Shown here piece after piece: positions 31,612-41,084 of a stretch of 41,301 nt of DNA. The notes beneath the pieces are model-generated. The model saw only the letters and a program-made list of their open reading frames with translations, did not search any database and was not told the DNA's origin. This DNA comes from Phoronis australis (taxonomy: Eukaryota; Phoronida; Phoronidae), in NCBI GenBank assembly GCA_002633005.1, contig NMRA01000500.1, positions 267,248 through 308,548 on the forward strand. Direction: 5' to 3'. The translations under genes and the position numbers were made by a program. Every line of letters starts with the position of its first letter. Positions within the stretch are counted from its first letter, which is position 1.

Positions 31612-34600
31612 CTGGAAATAAAGTCTCGTGAGTATAAAGTATTAGTTTCTGACAGATTTGTCCATGTCTATTCAAACGATTTTCACAAACACGCTGGCTT
31701 GAATACTTTGCAAAAATATCTTTACAAAAATATAACACAACACTGTATTAACTAATCACGATGCCTTCCCTCGGCTGTTACAAACGTGCAATGAATAACT
31801 GGCCGGCCTACACTACCTGCACCACTTCCACTACCATTACTAGGCTACTACTAGAAACTACTGCTGCGGAAGTTAAAAAATACAACCATCAAATCAATCG
31901 GTGCATGATTCGTAACAAATGAAATATTACAAAAATAGCAGCGAAAAACGGTATGTCAGCTATTTTTTATGTTTGTTTTTGATTCAGTCCACAGGAGAAG
32001 GTACGGTCACCCTGGACCATCCCCAAGTCCACCTAAGAAAATATATTGTCAGTCTGTGGTTGAAGGGTGCAGTAGGTCTAGCTGTAATGCTAGGTAGGTA
32101 TTGAATTTCTCGACAACATACTGAAGTCAGCGCCAACTAATTAGTATACGAAGCCGGTGCTGAACATGCAAGAAAGTATTTTTGCTAAGTAAAAAACAAA
32201 CTTCCTGCAAGGTGGGCACCTCTTTTCAAAGATAAGTTGTAAGTGCAATCAGACAAACCATGATAAGTGGTGAATCTGTCGCTGTAAACATGTTTCATTG
32301 CCTTATTTACAAATTGCATCAGGTGAACGATGCTCAGGGATATCAAAGTTTTCGAGGATGTCTACGATGAAAAAACAGCCTCAGACGGAACCTCTATTTT
32401 GTCACTAACTCCACAGACAACGTGGTTTGGAAAAATATGGTTAGACAAATTTTGGAAGTATGAAGAACCCAAAGACATTCAACCAACGCCACAGGAAAAT
32501 TGCCAGTTGACCTTCTCAGAGCTTTAAACGAATGTCTCCCGTAAATTCTGGTCAAGTCAGCATGGGCTGCGCAGCACTGAAAAAAGTGAGAAGGCTAAAG
32601 CCCCCTCAGCCCCCCTTGTGGTGCACCGCCTATAGACCATGTGTGGCGTAGCACTGAAAAAAGTGGGGGAACTAAAGCCCCCTCAGCCCCCCTGTGGTGC
32701 ACCGCCTTTTGACCATGTACGGAGTAACACTGAAAAAGTGGGGGGCTTTATCCCCCCAGCCCCCTATGGTGCGCCGCCCATGTATTAGGAACTTTGTGAA
32801 TGAAACTGGTCTCACTATTATCGACGATTTGAAAAGATTATTCTCGGCAAATGCTGTGTGGACAATAAGTAAACACGATATTTAAATCCGGGTCTTTAAT
32901 GAATATGCTTTAATCGAAAATTCGGAATTTTGACGCGATTAGATATTCCAGCTGCCCCGAGTTAGTGTGCTGGCTACTACGCTATGTAACGACATGCCTC
33001 TAACAACGAACAATTTTGGCAGTCTTTTTATTGAATCGAAACCTCGAACAATCTGCCTACTGGTCAGTTTTCATCTCGACATGCAGTGTCCAAATGGCTG
33101 TGTAACCTGTCTTGCGGTGTCAGTCTAGATAGGCGGCAAACGAGAAGTGTCTGATTACACTGAAAGTATATCGGTCAGAGAGTACTCAGCGTACTTTCAG
33201 CTTAAGCACACTTAAAATAAACTTTGCAGCTATACTTTCATTTATTTTGCCTGTCCTCGTGCAATTTACATTCAATATGTGTGCACAGCAGAGACTTTAT
33301 GGTTCCGAAACATACATCGATGTACAGCGTATTTTATGATAAAAAAACGTTAAAAGTGTTTGAAAGGCGCTCAAGATTGAGCTTATACTTTTGTCCGCTA
33401 GTCGCGTAATCTGGCATAGGTGTTCTCGTCTTCACAAGCACTACAACACATCAAATGCCGCCATCGTGAGGCGAAACTTTGCGCCTGCAAAGAGGAAGTA
33501 GCACAGACCTTGACCACGTGACGATTCCGTCTGAATCGTGATTTCAAACGCTTGAAAAGTCCTTCGCGTTTTACAATATTTGATTTATCCGTAAAATCAC
33601 CGATAATTTTGTGGGTGTCCTCTGAATTATAAGAAACGGCATCGAGAGAAACATCCACAAACGTCTTGTCGTCTTCTGAAGAAATGCCATCAATTATGTA
33701 TAGCTTGTTGCTAATTTGCAATCTTGTTTTGCTTTTACCGTTGTATTCAGTGTCCATTGAATAATCCCCACCAGCAAAACAAAAATCATACTGAGGCAAC
33801 GTTGCAAAAGGAGACGGTCTGTGGTCCTCTAGGCAAGCATCCTCAGCCTCACCTGGCTCGTTCTTAGCTTGAAGGTATGTGGTATTAATTTCATCATTAC
33901 TGATTACTGACATATCAATATTCGTTGGAAAATGCAACGTCACAAAAGAAATGTGACTGTGAGGCCAGGTGGTGACACTAGAAGGTTTAACATCGTCCAG
34001 TGCCAGTGGCATGTCTTCACGCTCGCTGGGCAGTTCACTGCTCTGAAATTTTATTTTGTCCTTCTCAACAGTTTCATCTATTAACGTGTAGTCTAAAAGA
34101 TTTACAGTATGAGAAGAAATGGCATCTTCGGGCAACTTAGGGAAGCTGTGTAAATTTGCATCTTCTGGGCTTTTACCTTCGACGCTGCCTGATTTTCTGC
34201 ACAAAGTCTCAGATGCGGAGCGTCGTGTATCCTGTGTAAAAGCTTCCCCAATCGCAGAGGAAACTGTAGGCTCGGTCGAATCACTGAAATCTATCTGTGT
34301 GATGTCGTCCAAGTGGCGACTTCTAACGGATATACTTTCAGATGTCAGGACTTTCTCCTTACTATCTTCATTGTCAGCGAAATCAACAATACTTGACGAG
34401 TGTATGACTTCCTGTCGAACACCTTCAACGTAGCCTGGCTTGTTTATGCCTTCCAGTTTACCGGCTTCTTTCTCTCCAGAATCAATCATACATGTAGAGC
34501 TACGGCGGATGATTTCTGAAGCAGCTATTTCAATAGTTGCACCGTAAGGCAACCCATGGATATCACAATCTTCGGCGTCCGCAGGAATTTCCTCAATATT

Positions 34601-37600
34601 TCGTATTTCGATGCAATTTTCTTCCTTGGGTGTAATAATAGGGATTTGACTTGCCTGTAACTCTGGCAGCTCAGTCTTTCCATGGACATTCTTCTTCAGC
34701 AATTCATCCTTGTCTGTGGAAATGTGGTAAACTTCCTCAGGAACACTATACTCGGTCGACTTGGTGGCGTCTTCAAAGTGGTGACTTTCAACGCTTTTCC
34801 TTTTAAATTTCAAGACTTTCTTCATACCATCAGGGAAATAAGCGATATCTGACGGTTGCATGACTTCTTTTCGAACATTGTCAACGTCAATCGGTTTGTT
34901 TCTGTCATCTAATTTCGTGATTTCTCCCCCTCTACCATCAGGGTTACAAATTGGCGCTTTTGTTGAATTTGGGAGGTCCGACTTTTGATGGTCACGAGTC
35001 TTCCACATCCCATCTTTCTTTGTAGAAATGGAGCACACTTCCTCCGAAACTGTAGACTCAGATGTCTTAGTAAAATCAGTCAGTGTGGCGTCTTCTAAGT
35101 GGTCATTTTGAACGGGTTTGCTTTCGGATTTAAAGACTTTTTCCTCACTATAAGCCTCATCAGCAAACCCAGTGGTACCTGATGGCTGAGTGACTTCCTG
35201 TTGAACATCTTCGAGGTCGCCTGGTTTGTTTCTGCCGTTCAATTGCATGACTTCTCTCCCTTCAACACCAGGGTCATCAGTAGGATCGTTCTGTTCATTT
35301 GTTAGATCCGTATTTTCATAGACATTCTGTTTTACCTTCTCGTCGTTGTCTGTGGAATCGCGGGACACTTCCTCAGAAGTGCTTCTTTCACATTTTGCGT
35401 CTTCTTTGTTGATGCTTGTCGAGTTTCCAACTTCGCACTCGACTTCACACTCGGTGACATGCCCACCAAGGTCCGTTGATTTGCGGACAGTGTTTGCCTT
35501 TTTGTGGCGTGATGCTATCACAAGAAGACAACACAAATCTGTTACGCACCTGACATAAGATTCCATTAATTTAGTGTCAGCTTCTGCTTTGTGAACAGTT
35601 TTGGACGCGTCAGATGTGTCTCCTGACCACTCGTTATTCACTGCCGTGGTTCCAGAGGCGTTTTTGTTGCCAAAAGACACAATGCGTGGTAATTTCCTCG
35701 TGACAGGGTAAACTTTCTCGGTCGTTCTCAGCATAATTCGCAAAATAAAGTGGATAAACCATAAAATTGTAACTTTTATAAAGTTTCGAATGACACTGTG
35801 AGCCATTCCCGGCTTCATTTTACATAATTTGAAAAATGAATACGTCACGAATAGTTCGACGTCACCAATTGTACACGTCAAATGCCAACAACCAGGAATT
35901 TCAGAAAATATAGACTCGCCCCAAAGTAAGTACGTCCGTTGGCGTATTTTCGGAAAAAATGTAAAAAGTACAACCATGTGCGTATTTTCGATACGGTTAG
36001 CATGTCTTGAAAATCGGACGGACTCGTTTTATCATTCGTATGTAATGTGTTTTGAAGTAAAAACTTATTTTGGCGAGATATTATATTTTGTGTCTCGCGA
36101 TTTCACTCAAATGATTATCATTTATTGAGATATTGTTGATTTTGCTGGTAACTAAGATTATGAAGGACAATTCTAACAAACTTTGTTTGCCTAATGAGAA
36201 ATAAGTATGGAAGAACAAAATTCTTACCAGTGAGATACAATTACATTCATTAAAAAGAACGTGTTTCTTTAAAAATTCACTAATAAATGTTTGACTCTTT
36301 CGGAAAATATGCCCACCTTCTTTCCAAAAATACGGCTGACTGGCTACATAATCGGTTTCCTTTGACGTTTTCCCATTGTCCTGTTTCCGTACACAGTCTG
36401 ACGATTTTGTTGCGACAGGGTCGGTTTCATATTGCGATTCTATTGAACTAACACGAGTTGGTTTGTAAGGGTGGTGATTTGTCTTGTATGAAGTGCACGT
36501 GCGATATTTTAGAGTGCAAACCACAGTGACCAATTTGCATTATTTTCTCTCCCTCGATATTTTGAAAAATCATTTACAAAAACTCTGCCGAACGTAAATT
36601 TTGCTGGTTTGCCTTAGTTTTCATGGTTCACAAAGCGTCCATGAAGAAAAAGAAAAATACATCGTCTTGTAAGTCTTTATCTGTCCAGGAAAGTTCATAG
36701 TCAAAACAAAGATAACGCTGATCGGGAGCAGCTCACTAGAGTACGAAAGTGTACTATTCCGATGGTGCCCAAGTGCAAAGGCGCACTAGTCCTAAGTTGC
36801 ACTAGTTGGATGGTCTACTAAAAAGGCGGAACTAAGCCATTAAAATGCAATTTTATTTTTGTCGCCATTCTACGTCGTCCATTCCCAAAAGCAGTTATGC
36901 AAAAAATAATTTCGTTGCATACTGTTTCCTCTTCTACATTTACACCTCATTTCCAAAGGCTGTCATGGAGTTCCGTCTGCATAAGACTTGGATGTCACAT
37001 TAAAGTACTGTGCCAGCACAAGTATCTTGCGCGGATGGGTTTGAGCATCACAGCTGCCAATCTACATTATAGGATTTTTAATAGATTATATTCGATTTTG
37101 CAGCAGAATTGAGTCAATACGACGGTTACTGTAAAACGACTCGCCCCGAGACCATAGCAATCAAGTTGTTGCCAATTCACAAACAAGAAGTTTTCCTGCT
37201 CAAACACATCTACAGGAACAAATCTCAAAAGTTATCCCACTCTCGAATTGCCCAAAACCACTTACTTTAAAGGTAATAATGACTTACGGAGAGGTCCCAC
37301 GTTTTGAGAAACATTTTTCTCCACTGAACTAACGGCAAACTGGTTTTCAAAATCCAAGTAAGTGACTATCACCAATTCAAAATTAGGGTTCAACACCTTC
37401 AAATTTGTGACATTCATGGAGTAAAACACACTTATCCCTTCAATTTCACTTGGCTAGTGGGCAAATTAGCAACCAGTCAGAACCAAACTGCAGAGGGGCC
37501 TGAGCTGTAACAACAAGGCTGGCACCAGAGGGATAAACAATGAAACACATGCAATGAATTTCGCTAAATTAAAACGTTCATTTGTATAAGTAGTGCAAAA

Positions 37601-39429
37601 CAGTCCATGTATATTATCTGAACAGAAAACTTTAAGGTTATCATCAGTGGGGCCTATTCATCTCAGACGTAAATCAACCTACACATTATTTCAGAGAACA
37701 CCCTGTGAATTGTATTGTTACCTGTTCGCCTTGAGTTTTACTGACGACTCTTTTTTCTTCAAGATCTGTCTTGTTAGCCACGAGAAAAACGGATACGTTT
37801 TTGCCATCTTCAATTTCCTGAAATACAAAATTTTGTAGTTACACGGGCCCGTGCTCTTTTTGGTGTGTGACCATTTTTTCATTGCGTGAAATCCTTACGC
37901 TAGGGGCCACCTTTGACCAATTGTCTTTCCGATTAATATTCATGGCAAAAATCAAAGGTATGTTCAAGATATCCAAAACACTAACGGTAGGCTCCAGGCT
38001 GAAGTCTATTCGGTACAAACTCCAGAAAATTCAGTCGCGCGCCTCCGAGCAGAAAAACATAACATAAGTTTACGCATATGGATGGTTCCGACACTACAAA
38101 TAGACCGTGCGTACTATACCGTAAGCGTAGGAAGCGGGGCGGCAGCCAAATGAACGCCTCCCCCCCACTAAACTGACACGTAGGAAACGATAGGCTTACA
38201 GAGAGGGTACATGCACCCAAGACGTGAGGGTGAAACTTTCGTTGCGACCAGCACAGGCATAGGGCGGGGTGTTGGGTATACGGGGAAAATTCTTTTGTTT
38301 TAAGGATTCCTCTTGGAGGGTTTACGGAAAGCAAACGGGTTGAAAAGGATGTAGCTTGTGACATATTACTTGTTTATTTGGTTGAACTAGGTAATCCAAG
38401 AGAAAAAAATACCAGTTCAGTCATCTTCAGCCAATACGCGATAGAATCAAAACTTCGTTTGTCTGTTATGGCGTATACCATGATGACACCCTGAAAATAG
38501 AGCTTGCGTAAGCAAATCCATACTATTTTAACACGCATGTCCCTTACACTGATATGTTGCGGCTCACTGATTTTCACATTTGATATTCAATTACTCAAAG
38601 TCACCGACCTGCTTATAGAAAAATCGAAACCACTCAAACCTAGTGCAATGGAAACAATTCCATGGCAGGGTCACTAAATTCCAACAACGACCCAGGTCAG
38701 CAGAGACCATACTCGCCATACAAAGACCTGCGCACTGAAACTCCATACACACGCCGAAATTGCTCCACACGTGACGACCAAATTTAGGGTCACGGCAGTC
38801 CGGGGACCTGGAACCCGTCGGTAAATCACGTTGCTGTAAAATTTTGTGAAGTTTTAGATGTATACCGCCATGGATGGACATTTTGTTATGTTTGCTGGAA
38901 CTAGTTAGGCTTTTGCTTTGAATTCGTCACTATTCGTTGTCAGTTTTCTCCGACAATCTTCCTGTGAAGTTACTCGTCGAGAATTTTGAGTGTTGATGAA
39001 GATATTGGCAATACATTTAAGTTCGTCTCTTTAATTCGTCATAGTGTTGCGGACCCTTTAAGACTTTTGAAAAACGGGCTAGCAACGTGTGGACATAGGC
39101 AATTTGGGGCAAAACATGTATGGAATGCAACACAGTCTACAGATACTCATTCGCTTAGTTGGCTGCCAATCAGTTATCTCGTTTTCCAGGTCGCACTGAG
39201 AAATACTTTGGTGTGACTGGACTCTAAGGAAATACTGTTAGCCCTACTAAATGTCCTGGATCATAAACGGAAAGACTATGTTTTCTATTCGAATGAACAA
39301 ACGGTGAAAATGCAGTCTATTTTTAAAAGAGACATTAGCCAAAAATGAAGGAGTTCGTTACGTTTTACCTGAATGCCTCGAAAGGAAGCGTTTGTAATGC
39401 TTCTATATCGTTCCTGGCCACCAGTGTCC
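31486..39429 (-). CDS. Rab-family GTPase, copy 2 (four exons; P-loop exons not in window)
   Basis: Exons in transcript order are 39429-39369, 38490-38413, 37817-37722 and 31611-31486. They have the same lengths (61, 78, 96, 126 nt), phases and splice sites as copy 1, open frames, and about 84 of 120 identical residues. They encode DTGGQERYRS (catalytic Gln kept), VYAITDKRSFDS (Ala for the usual Asp), NKTDLEEKR and FLETSVK. The homologous block ends at about 40479, before the switch I and P-loop exons, and none was found up to the window end. Without a P-loop it could not bind nucleotide normally. It is therefore a truncated duplicate, a chimera with new 5' exons, or a gene whose 5' exons lie beyond 41301. 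Replacement substitutions without stops suggest that it was coding for some time. The last intron also holds the 859-codon ORF. Confidence 0.75.
31612..32560. other. Intron of Rab copy 2, homologous to copy 1
   Basis: It matches 12556-13180 of copy 1 in order: ACTACTGCTGCGGAA, CATTG..TTTACAAATTGCATCA, GAACCCAAAGACATTCA and AATGTCTCCCGTAA. ORFs here (31919-32104, 32330-32527) are not open in copy 1. Homology stops at about 32560, where the repeat array begins. Confidence 0.65.
32561..32782 (+). mobile_element. Three-unit tandem array with CATGGGC termini
   Basis: Three units of about 77, 76 and 69 bp each run CATG..., GCACTGAAAAAAGTG, a CCCCCTCAGCCCCC-type stretch, and GGTGCACCGCC. The array as a whole begins CATGGGCTGCGC and ends GCGCCGCCCATG, so it has inverted ends like the single MITE at 15103-15179. 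It marks the left border of the DNA present only in copy 2. No target duplication was seen. Confidence 0.8.
32783..33397. other. Non-coding; polyadenylation signal on the minus strand
   Basis: On the minus strand AATAAA lies at 33246-33241, about 150 bp past the stop of the 859-codon ORF, and is the likely 3' end signal of that gene. No other coding segment was seen. Confidence 0.45.
33241..33246 (-). terminator. Candidate polyadenylation signal of the 859-codon gene
   Basis: AATAAA in transcript orientation, about 150 nt downstream of the TAG at 33400-33398. Confidence 0.4.
33398..35977 (-). CDS. 859-residue protein of unknown function with diverged internal repeats
   Basis: By far the longest ORF of the window, unbroken over 2.58 kb and ending in TAG; chance is very unlikely. 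The true start may be Met54 (35818) or Met58 (35806, G at -3 and +4), just before a hydrophobic helix (about residues 66-84, VTILWFIHFILRIML), so it could be a signal-anchored or secreted/ER protein. A second, weaker hydrophobic stretch lies at about 142-156. Residues 160-780 are hydrophilic, acidic and Ser/Thr-rich. A repeat unit with RNKPxD, then EV.QPS, and SEEV.xIST recurs from about 249, 359 and 511, with a decayed copy near 705 (KNEPGEAED). A second short repeat (LxDxxPSxxxTxP) occurs near 660 and 715. The C-terminus is basic (FKRLKSRFRRNRH) with a CCSAC cluster. It sits, same strand, in DNA absent from Rab copy 1. I recognise no family, and upstream exons are possible. Confidence 0.75.
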   Translation of the reverse strand: MVVLFTFFPKIRQRTYLLWGESIFSEIPGCWHLTCTIGDVELFVTYSFFKLCKMKPGMAHSVIRNFIKVTILWFIHFILRIMLRTTEKVYPVTRKLPRIVSFGNKNASGTTAVNNEWSGDTSDASKTVHKAEADTKLMESYVRCVTDLCCLLVIASRHKKANTVRKSTDLGGHVTECEVECEVGNSTSINKEDAKCERSTSEEVSRDSTDNDEKVKQNVYENTDLTNEQNDPTDDPGVEGREVMQLNGRNKPGDLEDVQQEVTQPSGTTGFADEAYSEEKVFKSESKPVQNDHLEDATLTDFTKTSESTVSEEVCSISTKKDGMWKTRDHQKSDLPNSTKAPICNPDGRGGEITKLDDRNKPIDVDNVRKEVMQPSDIAYFPDGMKKVLKFKRKSVESHHFEDATKSTEYSVPEEVYHISTDKDELLKKNVHGKTELPELQASQIPIITPKEENCIEIRNIEEIPADAEDCDIHGLPYGATIEIAASEIIRRSSTCMIDSGEKEAGKLEGINKPGYVEGVRQEVIHSSSIVDFADNEDSKEKVLTSESISVRSRHLDDITQIDFSDSTEPTVSSAIGEAFTQDTRRSASETLCRKSGSVEGKSPEDANLHSFPKLPEDAISSHTVNLLDYTLIDETVEKDKIKFQSSELPSEREDMPLALDDVKPSSVTTWPHSHISFVTLHFPTNIDMSVISNDEINTTYLQAKNEPGEAEDACLEDHRPSPFATLPQYDFCFAGGDYSMDTEYNGKSKTRLQISNKLYIIDGISSEDDKTFVDVSLDAVSYNSEDTHKIIGDFTDKSNIVKREGLFKRLKSRFRRNRHVVKVCATSSLQAQSFASRWRHLMCCSACEDENTYARLRD
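36228..36460 (-). CDS. Possible upstream exon on the minus strand
   Basis: An open frame on the minus strand (ORF from 36533) meets a strong 5' splice site GTAAGAA at 36227 after ISL. A possible acceptor (CTCGTGTTAG) lies near 36461. The encoded stretch is polar (SIESQYETDPVATKSSDCV, then KEGGHIFRKSQTF), in keeping with the 859-codon gene 250 bp downstream, of which it could be a 5' exon. A phase-matched acceptor at the start of the large exon was not convincing, so the link is unproven. Confidence 0.3.
36534..37721. other. No gene recognised; right border of copy-2-specific DNA
   Basis: Homology to copy 1 resumes at about 37645-37665 (TCTCAGACGTAARTCA). Nothing coding was recognised. Confidence 0.45.
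37722..37817 (-). CDS. Rab copy 2, exon with NKTD
   Basis: It has 32 codons between acceptor TTTCAG and donor GTAACA. It encodes EIEDGKNVSVFLVANKTDL plus 13 residues ending KTQGEQ, close to the KGKGEQ seen in Rab10-type proteins. Confidence 0.88.
38413..38490 (-). CDS. Rab copy 2, exon with VYAITD
   Basis: It has 26 codons between acceptor TTTTCAG and donor GTATTT, and encodes GVIMVYAITDKRSFDSIAYW plus six residues. 23 of 26 are identical to copy 1. Confidence 0.88.
38491..39368. other. Intron of Rab copy 2
   Basis: It is collinear with copy 1 (CATACAAAGACCTGCGC, GGGGACCTGG, CTTCCTGTGAAG, CTACAGATACTSATT) and lacks the MITE at 15103. No exon. Confidence 0.6.
39369..39429 (-). CDS. Rab copy 2, switch II exon (DTGGQE)
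   Basis: It has 61 nt, acceptor CTTTCAG and donor GTAAAA. It encodes DTGGQERYRSITNASFRGIQ, 11 of 20 identical to copy 1, the least conserved of the four exons. It needs an upstream exon ending in two bases (TG for Trp). Confidence 0.85.
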
Positions 39430-40479
39430 CTGAAAGATATAGTTTTCAGTAGTCAGATGCTTTTTCGAGAAGAAGTCTATTACGTCAACAATCAACACGC
39501 AAAGAAACAGCAATGGGGGGAAAATGAACTAGGATGAATTATTCGAGGATCCGGCCAAAACCGGTTTCAAATGAACACGCGTGCCCACTCTAAGTACCGC
39601 ATAACCCATGCCAGACAAATTGCACTCTGGAGAGGTTCCACCATAATCTCAGAAAAGACCTTCAAAATTGAGATCGCACAAAAAGACAATTCCATATGAT
39701 ACACTACATGTAACTGACACACAAATAGCATAAGACTGGAAAAAACTAGGCGGGTTGGACGAGGCAGAAGCTACCCCGAATTTTTTAGCTGGATTAGTTA
39801 ATCGAGGATCTGGCCAAAACCGATTCAAAATGGACAATCATGCTCCACAGACCACCAATTGACATATGTTACCGTTTCGAAAAGGTCCGCCGCAGACCGA
39901 AAGGACCTCTCAAAATTGAGCTTGTTCAAACATTAAAGGTACAATAAAAACAACTTCATATGATTCAATAATTACATGTATATGCCACTGGCCTGTGTCA
40001 GGAAACACAACGTTGGGTTGTAAAAGTATGAAGCGCCAAGGAAAGAGTCAACACTTGACTGAATTAGCAGATCTTCATTCAACTTACAAGTGTGGTAGAA
40101 AATCAGTATTCTCATTCACTTTAACTTGGTTGTTCTGTGATGAATGTTTGTTTTGCCATCTGATGATGATTTTAGAAATGAAGCGAAACGTTACGGAGAT
40201 TATAATTATAGCGCTTTTTCTTGGATTTCTAATAACTACGACATGATTGATCACATTTAACTAAAACTTTCAAATAAGACTCGTGCACTGTTCTCCAAAC
40301 CCCTGTAAGGAATGTTTTTTAAAGTGCTCCACTTTTGGGTTTCCAGGCGCTATCAAAAATTAGGAGTTGCTGGTTCAGACTCAAAAGCTTTGTCCCTACA
40401 TAAAACAAAACGGAAAGATAGTAAGATACCGCTTTTGGGCTTTTAACTTCAATATTCATTTCAGAAAAAAATTTGTGAT
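39430..40479. other. Right end of the duplicated block in copy 2
   Basis: It matches copy 1 from 16833 to about 17341 (GAAATGAAGCGAAAC, TTATAGCGCT, TTTAACTAAAACTTTCA-like, CAGGCGCTATC). It has extra internal DNA at about 39450-39600 and 39690-39860, where GGATCCGGCCAAAACCG-type sequence occurs twice. No P-loop or switch I exon is present. Confidence 0.6.
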
Positions 40480-40545
40480 CGAAAAACCCCTCGACCCTCA
40501 CACCCCACGACCCCCTCGACTCACGGGCCACAGCCCCTCGACCCA
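40480..40545 (+). repeat. C-rich CCCCTCGACCC repeat at the duplication breakpoint
   Basis: Irregular copies of CCCTCGACCC/CCCCTCGACTC start exactly where similarity to copy 1 ends. Confidence 0.6.
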
Positions 40546-40894
40546 GTCTACACCAGCTCAACTCTACCTGAACATAGAACAAGAGCTGACTTGCAGGACC
40601 AACAAGTGGGGCCGTGAGCTTGGCAGACTTTTCCCTGTTTTTTGCAATTAAGAGAGCCGATTCGGCAAGTTTAAAAGCCAAAAATAGAAAAAAATCAACG
40701 TGACCAAATCAAATCAACGTCCTACCAACGTTACAAATGTCGTCTCGTCTGCTCTTTTGTGAATGGCAGATCCAAGCTTTTGGGGAGAGGAACCGACGAA
40801 GATGTAATTTCTTTAGTAACTACAGTTTGAAAAACAAACAGTTAACTAAAAGTATCTCAACGTTACATGAAGTATATTGTGACCGAGTATTCAC

Positions 40895-40963
40895 CTCTTT
40901 CACGAACGCGGGGCGCTGCTGTCGTGTTGATCGAAAACGAGGCGCCTTGACAAACGCATCGTC
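40895..40963 (-). CDS. Candidate exon 2 of an unidentified gene
   Basis: It has 69 nt, 23 codons, between acceptor ACCTTGCAG and donor GTGAAT. It encodes DDAFVKAPRFRSTRQQ and RPAFVKE. It follows, in phase, the candidate initiator exon at 41084-41055. The next exon is not recognised, and its end phase (0) does not fit direct joining to the Rab copy 2 exon at 39429, which needs phase 2. Confidence 0.4.
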
Positions 40964-41054
40964 CTGCAAGGTGTTGTGGTCAAAGGACTTATCAACGTTA
41001 CCAAAAATCAAGTTGTCTGATGTTGAATCGATCTCCAAAAAATCCAATACTTAC

Positions 41055-41084
41055 GGCAACTAGACTTTTACCCTCCTCAGCCAT
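41055..41084 (-). CDS. Candidate initiator exon
   Basis: GGAATGG gives a good start context (G at -3, G at +4). Ten codons (MAEEGKSLVA) are followed at once by a consensus 5' splice site GTAAGT. An in-frame acceptor lies about 90 nt downstream (40963). The pair looks like the 5' end of a gene running towards Rab copy 2. Confidence 0.4.

Noticed and set aside
34119-34433. 104-codon plus-strand ORF
   Set aside because: It is antisense to the 859-codon ORF, as are 35346-35558 and part of 35829-36128.
36228-36533. Direct in-frame fusion of this exon to the 859-codon exon
   Set aside because: The acceptor with a good pyrimidine tract (TTTTCAAG near 36010) gives the wrong phase and an immediate stop; the in-phase site has no pyrimidine tract.
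40319-40681. 120-codon minus-strand ORF
   Set aside because: It spans the duplication breakpoint and the C-rich repeat. The part shared with copy 1 is interrupted there, so coding constraint is not supported.
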